From Sulfuritalea sp. (lineage in GTDB: Bacteria > Pseudomonadota > Gammaproteobacteria > Burkholderiales > Rhodocyclaceae), in contig JAIPCS010000127.1 of assembly GCA_021738105.1 (NCBI GenBank), forward strand, positions 1 through 9,813: 9,813 nt of DNA, written 5' to 3'. Positions 6,005 through 9,813 of this stretch are shown here, in pieces (position 1 is the stretch's first letter; every line of letters starts with the position of its first letter). The position numbers were made by a program, and so were the translations under genes. The notes under the pieces are model-generated. The model was not told the DNA's origin. It made no database searches and worked only from the letters and a program-made list of their open reading frames with translations.

Positions 6005-6271
6005 GATCAGGGAGGGTTTGCTTGTTTCCAGGAAGCCCAGCGGGCATTCCGGCGTCTGCGAATTACAACCGACATTGCCGGTGGTCCGGCAAACGTGACA
6101 GGCCATCACTTTCAGCGATTTGTCGGCCACCAGATCCGGTGACTCGCTGTTGCTCATCTGGCTGGCCATCTGGCGCAGTGTCTGCGCCGCGTTGCGATGG
6201 GTTTCCTCAAGGTCCGGTTGTCGGGCCCATTCGGCCACCGTCCGGGCAATCAAATCAAAACTTCGCTCCAT
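5996..6271 (-). CDS. Small uncharacterised protein with four C-terminal cysteines
   Basis: I do not recognise this 91-residue protein. Residues 1-40 are predicted helical and polar (TVAEWARQPDLEETHRNAA). A short linker with Ser/Pro follows, then KVMACHVCRTTGNVGC and ECPLGF, giving Cys58-x2-Cys61-x7-Cys69-x6-Cys76 with His59 beside the first pair. The spacing suggests a zinc-ribbon or other metal site. There is no signal peptide or membrane segment, so it is probably cytoplasmic. Codon use is like the neighbouring genes, which supports real coding. A promoter candidate lies about 35 bp upstream. The ATG at 6271 has GGAG 13 nt before it, which is rather far; the closer ATG at 6281 is out of frame and quickly closed. 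It converges with the CtaA-like gene and is divergent from the panE-like gene. Function unknown. Confidence 0.6.
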   Translation of the reverse strand: MERSFDLIARTVAEWARQPDLEETHRNAAQTLRQMASQMSNSESPDLVADKSLKVMACHVCRTTGNVGCNSQTPECPLGFLETSKPSLIGA

Positions 6272-6305
6272 GGAAACTCATGTACTCCAAAAGGCATAGG
6301 CGCAC

Positions 6306-6334
6306 ACGCTATTCATCCTGCCGCCGCCCGTCAA
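6306..6334 (-). promoter_or_regulatory. Promoter candidate for the small Cys protein
   Basis: Read on the minus strand, TTGACG (6334-6329; five of six -35 consensus bases) is 17 bp from TAGCGT (6311-6306; a poor -10). The expected start near 6299 gives a leader of under 30 nt. The rest of the 6272-6494 divergent spacer shows no convincing plus-strand promoter; GCGATAAGC near 6460 is an isolated -10-like match. Confidence 0.35.
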
Positions 6335-6494
6335 GTCATTGCTTCTGATCGCGGCATTTCACCGCTTTATTGTGTCGTAAAACAACACTCGGGCCGGCGT
6401 GAAGAGGGCATGGCGCCTGGTGCGCGTCAGGTTTCGACACCGGGGGGCGCCAACTCGCGATAAGCTGCCCTTGCGAAATTCCTGGGAGACAACG

Positions 6495-7409
6495 ATGAAG
6501 ATACTGGTGCTCGGTGCCGGCGGGGTGGGGGGCTATTTTGGAGCCAGACTCCTGCGTGCCGGCGCGGATGTGACATTTCTGCTGCGCGACAAGCGCCGGC
6601 GGCTGATTCAGGAGCACGGCCTGAACATCGAGACACCAAAGGAGCGCTTTACCGTGCACCCCCGGTGTGTGACCCGCGAGGAACTTGTGCCGGAATACGA
6701 TCTGATCGTACTGGCGCCAAAATCCTACGATCTCGACGACGCCCTGTCGTCGATTGCCGGGGCCAGCAGCCAGGGAGCGATTCTGCCCTTCCTCAACGGG
6801 CTGAATCATTTCGACCTGCTCGATCAGCGATTCGGCAAGCCGCGGGTTCTCGGCGGCGTCGCGCACATTGCCGCCACCCTGACCGACACCGGCACCATCC
6901 GGCAACTCACCGAATTGCATTCGCTCACCGTGGGGCATCGTCACGCCGATCACGAATCGATTGCCCGTGCATTTTTTGCGCTGTGCGCCGGCGCTGAATT
7001 CGATAGCTTCTATTCAGACACCATTGAGCAGGCGCTGTGGGACAAGTGGGTCTTTCTGGCCACCCTGGCGAGCATGACGACCCTGTGTCAGGGCACGGTG
7101 GGCGATATCGTCGCCACGCCCTACGGCGCCGATCTGGCGCGCACGGTCTATGCCGAGTGCTGCGCCGTCGCCGAGCGCAGCGGCTATGCCGTCGATGCGT
7201 CGTCGCGCGACAAGGCGCTGGCCATGCTGACTGCATCCGGCTCTTCATTCACCGCATCCATGCTGCGCGACATGAAGGCCGGGCAGCGAACCGAGCACGA
7301 ACATATTCTCGGCGACATGGTCCGGCGTGGTCTCGAGCATCGGGTGAACTGCGATCTGGTCGCCATGGCCTACACGCACATGGCGGTCAATGCCGCGACC
7401 GCGGGTTAA
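6495..7409 (+). CDS. panE: 2-dehydropantoate 2-reductase (ketopantoate reductase) family
   Basis: This 304-residue protein of the ApbA/PanE family has the usual length. PanE reduces ketopantoate to pantoate with NADPH in the cytosolic pantothenate/CoA pathway. The N-terminal Rossmann motif is GAGGVGGYFGARL (7-19), with Arg31 placed to hold the NADPH phosphate. Active-site residues expected from E. coli PanE are present: Asn101 in FLNGLNH, Lys184 in LWDKWVFL, Ser255 in TASMLRDM and Glu267 in RTEHEH. The ATG at 6495 has GGGAG just upstream (6483-6487) and begins right at the nucleotide-binding strand, so it is preferred over an in-frame ATG at 6399 that adds 32 unrelated residues. It is monocistronic and converges with eamA. 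Many proteobacteria hold several PanE-like paralogues, so this may act on another 2-keto acid. Confidence 0.85.
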   Translation: MKILVLGAGGVGGYFGARLLRAGADVTFLLRDKRRRLIQEHGLNIETPKERFTVHPRCVTREELVPEYDLIVLAPKSYDLDDALSSIAGASSQGAILPFLNGLNHFDLLDQRFGKPRVLGGVAHIAATLTDTGTIRQLTELHSLTVGHRHADHESIARAFFALCAGAEFDSFYSDTIEQALWDKWVFLATLASMTTLCQGTVGDIVATPYGADLARTVYAECCAVAERSGYAVDASSRDKALAMLTASGSSFTASMLRDMKAGQRTEHEHILGDMVRRGLEHRVNCDLVAMAYTHMAVNAATAG

Positions 7410-7457
7410 CGCTTGACGTGGATCGCCCGTTCCGCTCCGACAGAATCTGCCAAATTT

Positions 7458-8342
7458 TCAGGCCAGGGCTGCGCGCAGCCTGGGCCACAGCAGATTGAGC
7501 GCCAGGCCGGCCATTACCAGCGCGGCGGCGGACAGTTTCCAGGCCGGCAGCGATTCGTCCAGCCACAGCGCCGAGGCACTCATGCCGAACACCGGCACCA
7601 GCAAGGCCATCGGTGTGATCGTGGCGGCGGGGTGCCGGGCCAGCAGCCAGCCCCAGACGGCAAAGCCGAACAGCGAATTTCCCCACGACTGGTAGGCTAC
7701 CGCGGCCCAGGTCGCGGCGTCGGCCGCCTGTAGCGCCATCGATATGGCGTCCCAGCCTTCGAAGACCAGCGAGAGCACCATCAGCGGCGGCAGGGCAAAG
7801 GCACTGGACCAGACCACGTAGGCAAGAATGTTGGCCGGCGCGCCCTGTTTGGCGGCGATGTTGCCGCCGGCCCATGACAGCGCCGCCAGCAGCACCATCA
7901 TCAATCCGAGCGGCGTAGTGCTGCCATCGGTATGCAGGATGATGATCAGAATTCCCGATGTGGCGAGCAGCAGGGCGACCCACTGGAAGGCGCGCACCCG
8001 CTCGCCGGCGAGATGCATCGCGAGGGCGATGGTGAAGAACACCTGGGTCTGGATCACCAGCGAGGCGAGGCCCGGCGAGATGTGTCCGTTCATGGCGACA
8101 TACAGCACGCCGAACTGGCCGACCCCGATCAGCACGCCATACAGTGCAAGATTGCCCAGACGCACCGCCGGGCGCGCGAGAAAGAACAGACCGGGAATCA
8201 GCACCAGGCCAAAGCGCAGAGCCGCAAACAGCAGCGGTGGCATCTGGCCGAGCGCGATTTTGATGACCGCGAAATTGGTTCCCCAGACGGCGACCACGGC
8301 AAGCGCGAGCAGAAAGTGACGCAAGGGCAGGGCAGCGGGCAT
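7458..8342 (-). CDS. eamA: EamA-type DMT exporter (cysteine/O-acetylserine exporter family)
   Basis: This 294-residue inner-membrane transporter of the drug/metabolite superfamily has ten predicted membrane segments in two EamA repeats. It resembles E. coli EamA (YdeD), which exports O-acetylserine and cysteine, along most of its length: VAVVAVWGTNFAVIKIAL near the start, MPPLLFAALRF, GLASLVIQTQVFFTI, GERV, LSWAGGNIAAKQ, LLVPVFGMSASALWLDE and LVMAGLALNL. Members with this signature can also export other amino acids, so the exact cargo is uncertain. The ATG at 8342 matches the family N-terminus (MPAALPLRHFLLALAVV); an upstream in-frame ATG at 8462 would add 40 residues overlapping the GGDEF remnant in another frame and is rejected. 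No strong ribosome site is seen. The MocR-type regulator gene upstream on the same strand is a likely controller. A 26-bp quasi-palindrome overlaps its 3' end. Confidence 0.88.
   Translation of the reverse strand: MPAALPLRHFLLALAVVAVWGTNFAVIKIALGQMPPLLFAALRFGLVLIPGLFFLARPAVRLGNLALYGVLIGVGQFGVLYVAMNGHISPGLASLVIQTQVFFTIALAMHLAGERVRAFQWVALLLATSGILIIILHTDGSTTPLGLMMVLLAALSWAGGNIAAKQGAPANILAYVVWSSAFALPPLMVLSLVFEGWDAISMALQAADAATWAAVAYQSWGNSLFGFAVWGWLLARHPAATITPMALLVPVFGMSASALWLDESLPAWKLSAAALVMAGLALNLLWPRLRAALA
7461..7486. terminator. 26-bp quasi-palindrome at the panE/eamA convergence
   Basis: GGCCAGGGCTGC (7461-7472), a GC loop and GCAGCCTGGGCC (7475-7486) pair at 10 of 12 positions. It lies over the last eamA codons, in the 48-bp convergence with panE. 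No clean T-run follows on either strand, only AAAATTT past it on the minus side. It may help end transcription in both directions. Confidence 0.3.
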
Positions 8343-8355
8343 GCGGCGATTCAAG

Positions 8356-8487
8356 TTAAGCGTCGGCGCTGGCCATGAGCTTGTCGAGGGGGCAGGAGCC
8401 TTGGCCGCTGGTCGCCACGCCCATGCTGATGGTGATGGACAGGCTTTGGTGCTCCAGCGCAACCGGAGTGATGCGAATCTTTATCAA
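8356..8487 (-). pseudogene. Fragment of a GGDEF (diguanylate cyclase) domain C-terminus
   Basis: Reading the minus strand from about 8487 to the TAA at 8358-8356 gives IRITPVALEHQ, LSITISMGVATSG and LDKLMASADA. This is the part of a GGDEF domain after the GG(D/E)EF signature: the strand normally like VTVSIGVA, then the helix normally ending LLxxADxALYxAKxxGRN. The fragment stops at ADA, before the LYRAK part, and upstream sequence lacks the GGDEF motif itself, being occupied by the regulator gene. Only about 43 of some 160 domain residues remain, so it cannot make c-di-GMP. It fills the 150-bp gap between eamA and the MocR-type gene and points to loss of a former signalling gene here. It has no ribosome site. 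Confidence 0.6.
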
Positions 8488-8491
8488 TGGC

Positions 8492-9813
8492 TCAGCGCAT
8501 CTGCGCAATCAGCCGGCCCAGACGCAGTACCGCGTCATCCATTCGTTCGCTCCACGGCTGACCACATGCCAGGCGCAGGCAGTTTCGGTACTGGCCGCTG
8601 GCGGAAAACATCTCGCCGGGAACAAAGGCGATGCGCTCGGCCAGGGCACGCGCGTGCAGGCGTGAACAATCAATCTCGGCCGGCAATTCCAGCCAGAGCA
8701 CGAAACCGCCTTGCGGATCGGTGATGCGGGTCTCCATCGGAAAGTGGTGCGCCACCGCGTCACGGGTACGCGCCACCTGTTCGGCAAAACGGCGACGCAG
8801 CGTGCGCAGATGCACATCGAAGCCGCGCGATTCCATCAGTGCCGCCACCACATGCTGGGTCAGGGGATTGGTCTTGCCGCTGGTCAGGGTCTTCTGCAGC
8901 ACGATGTCGTTCGTGCGCCGACCTGCAGCGACGAAACCGATGCGCAGGGATGGGCTGACGGTTTTCGAAAACGAGGTGCACAGCATCGTGTTGCCGCTCT
9001 TGTCGAAGGCATATATCGGTCGCGGCCGCGCGTCGGTGAAGCAGACTTCGCCGTAGATGTCGTCCTCGATCAGGGGAATGTTCCGTGCGGCCAGCAGATC
9101 GGCCAGCCGCTGCTTGGTCTCGTCCGGCATCAGGCTGCCCAGCGGGTTGGCTCCGTTGGGGATCAACAGGCAGGCCGCAACCTTGCGCTCGCGGGTCGCC
9201 AGTTCGAGCGCGTCGAGTGAAATGCCGCTGACCGGATGCGTGGGAATTTCCAGCGCGCGCAGGCCCATCGCTTCCAGCAGTTGCAGCATCACGTAGTAGG
9301 TCGGTGATTCCACAGCCACCGTGTCGCCGGGCTGGGTCACCGCGCGCAGGCACAGCGCCATCGCCTCGGTACAGGAATTGGTGATCACCAGTTCTTCCTC
9401 GGCGATCGCGCAGCCCCATTCCAGCGCGCGATGGCTGATCGCGCGCAGCAGCGGCGCCTCGCCCAGATCGCTGTGGCTGCTGCTTGCCAGAAGCTGCGGC
9501 TGGCGACGGGCGATGCTGGCGTAAAGCCGGTTCAGGCGCGGTGCCAGCATCAGTTCCGGCGCCGGCAGTGCGGAACCCAGCAGGGCCATGCCCGGCGCCT
9601 CGTTGGCTTGCAGTACGTCTACCAGACGGCGGCTGACGCCGACATCGACGGGCTTGACGGGGCGTGTCAGGGTGGACACCGTGGCCGGGCCAATCAAGCG
9701 TACCGGCCGCCGCCGCACGTAATAGCCGGACTGCGGCCGCGCCTCGACCATGCCGCGGCTTTCCAGCGAGCGCAAGGCCTGCACCACCGTCGATATCGAC
9801 AACTTGCGCTGAC
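8492..9813 (-). CDS. MocR/PdxR-type regulator (GntR winged helix + aminotransferase fold), 5' end beyond window
   Basis: 439 complete codons are visible; the N-terminus lies past the right edge, and the family's usual 470-490 residues suggest 40-50 are missing. The visible start (QRKLSISTVVQAL, then LESRGMVEARPQSGYYVR) is the second half of a GntR-type winged helix. After a linker comes a fold-type-I aminotransferase domain. With the TTG codon at 9802-9800 as residue 1, PLP contacts are Asn219 in PNGANPLGS, Asp247 and Tyr250 in EDDIYGE, and Schiff-base Lys280 in TSFSKTVSPSLRIGF. Such proteins sense PLP or an amino-compound aldimine and activate or repress nearby genes. EamA exporters are frequent neighbours, which suggests control of amino acid export, but the GGDEF fragment now separates the two. 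The Schiff-base lysine is intact, so PLP binding is expected. It is not a free aminotransferase, given the winged helix. Confidence 0.88.
   Translation of the reverse strand, partial: QRKLSISTVVQALRSLESRGMVEARPQSGYYVRRRPVRLIGPATVSTLTRPVKPVDVGVSRRLVDVLQANEAPGMALLGSALPAPELMLAPRLNRLYASIARRQPQLLASSSHSDLGEAPLLRAISHRALEWGCAIAEEELVITNSCTEAMALCLRAVTQPGDTVAVESPTYYVMLQLLEAMGLRALEIPTHPVSGISLDALELATRERKVAACLLIPNGANPLGSLMPDETKQRLADLLAARNIPLIEDDIYGEVCFTDARPRPIYAFDKSGNTMLCTSFSKTVSPSLRIGFVAAGRRTNDIVLQKTLTSGKTNPLTQHVVAALMESRGFDVHLRTLRRRFAEQVARTRDAVAHHFPMETRITDPQGGFVLWLELPAEIDCSRLHARALAERIAFVPGEMFSASGQYRNCLRLACGQPWSERMDDAVLRLGRLIAQMR

Noticed and set aside
6399..6494. 32-residue N-terminal extension of the PanE-like protein
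   Set aside because: The extension is Arg-rich and lies before the Rossmann strand. The ATG at 6495 has GGGAG at proper spacing and gives the normal family start.
8343..8462. 40-residue N-terminal extension of EamA from the ATG at 8462
   Set aside because: The extension is Pro/Ala/Ser-rich and unlike the family start, and another frame of the same DNA encodes the GGDEF fragment. The ATG at 8342 matches EamA proteins.

Overview
The window reads as chromosomal DNA of a GC-rich (about 60% by eye) proteobacterium, most likely a gammaproteobacterium. The basis is gene content: an EamA close to the enterobacterial type, a MocR-type regulator, a full-length malic enzyme and a CtaA-family protein, all with G/C-ending codons. 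The genus cannot be fixed. No tRNA, rRNA, CRISPR array, insertion sequence or phage gene was seen.

Left part (1-2250): on the minus strand, a radical-SAM protein of the ArsS (arsenosugar biosynthesis) family is followed after 104 bp by a type II (L-)2-haloacid dehalogenase that runs to the left edge. Divergent from arsS, past a 180-bp spacer with several inverted repeats, lies a 93-codon remnant of an enoyl-CoA hydratase. It keeps the N-terminal strand and C-terminal tail and has lost the catalytic core.

Middle part (2314-5911), all plus strand: a complete malic enzyme, a DUF4126 membrane protein with its own promoter candidate and a strong 3' hairpin, and a heme A synthase-like (CtaA/COX15) membrane protein. 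The CtaA-like protein lacks two residues of the N-terminal heme site. A 17-bp exact direct repeat brackets it, and the downstream copy forms part of an intrinsic terminator.

Right part (5996-9813): a small minus-strand protein with four C-terminal cysteines and a promoter candidate is divergent from a ketopantoate reductase-family gene (plus). That gene converges on an EamA-type metabolite exporter (minus). Upstream of eamA on the same strand are a decayed GGDEF (diguanylate cyclase) C-terminal fragment and then a MocR/PdxR-type regulator (winged helix plus aminotransferase fold) that runs off the right edge. The regulator and exporter probably form a pair.

No single multi-gene novel system is evident. 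The best leads are the unusual CtaA-like protein, the two gene remnants, the solitary arsS, the NADP-type cofactor residues in the malic enzyme, and the uncharacterised cysteine-containing small protein.
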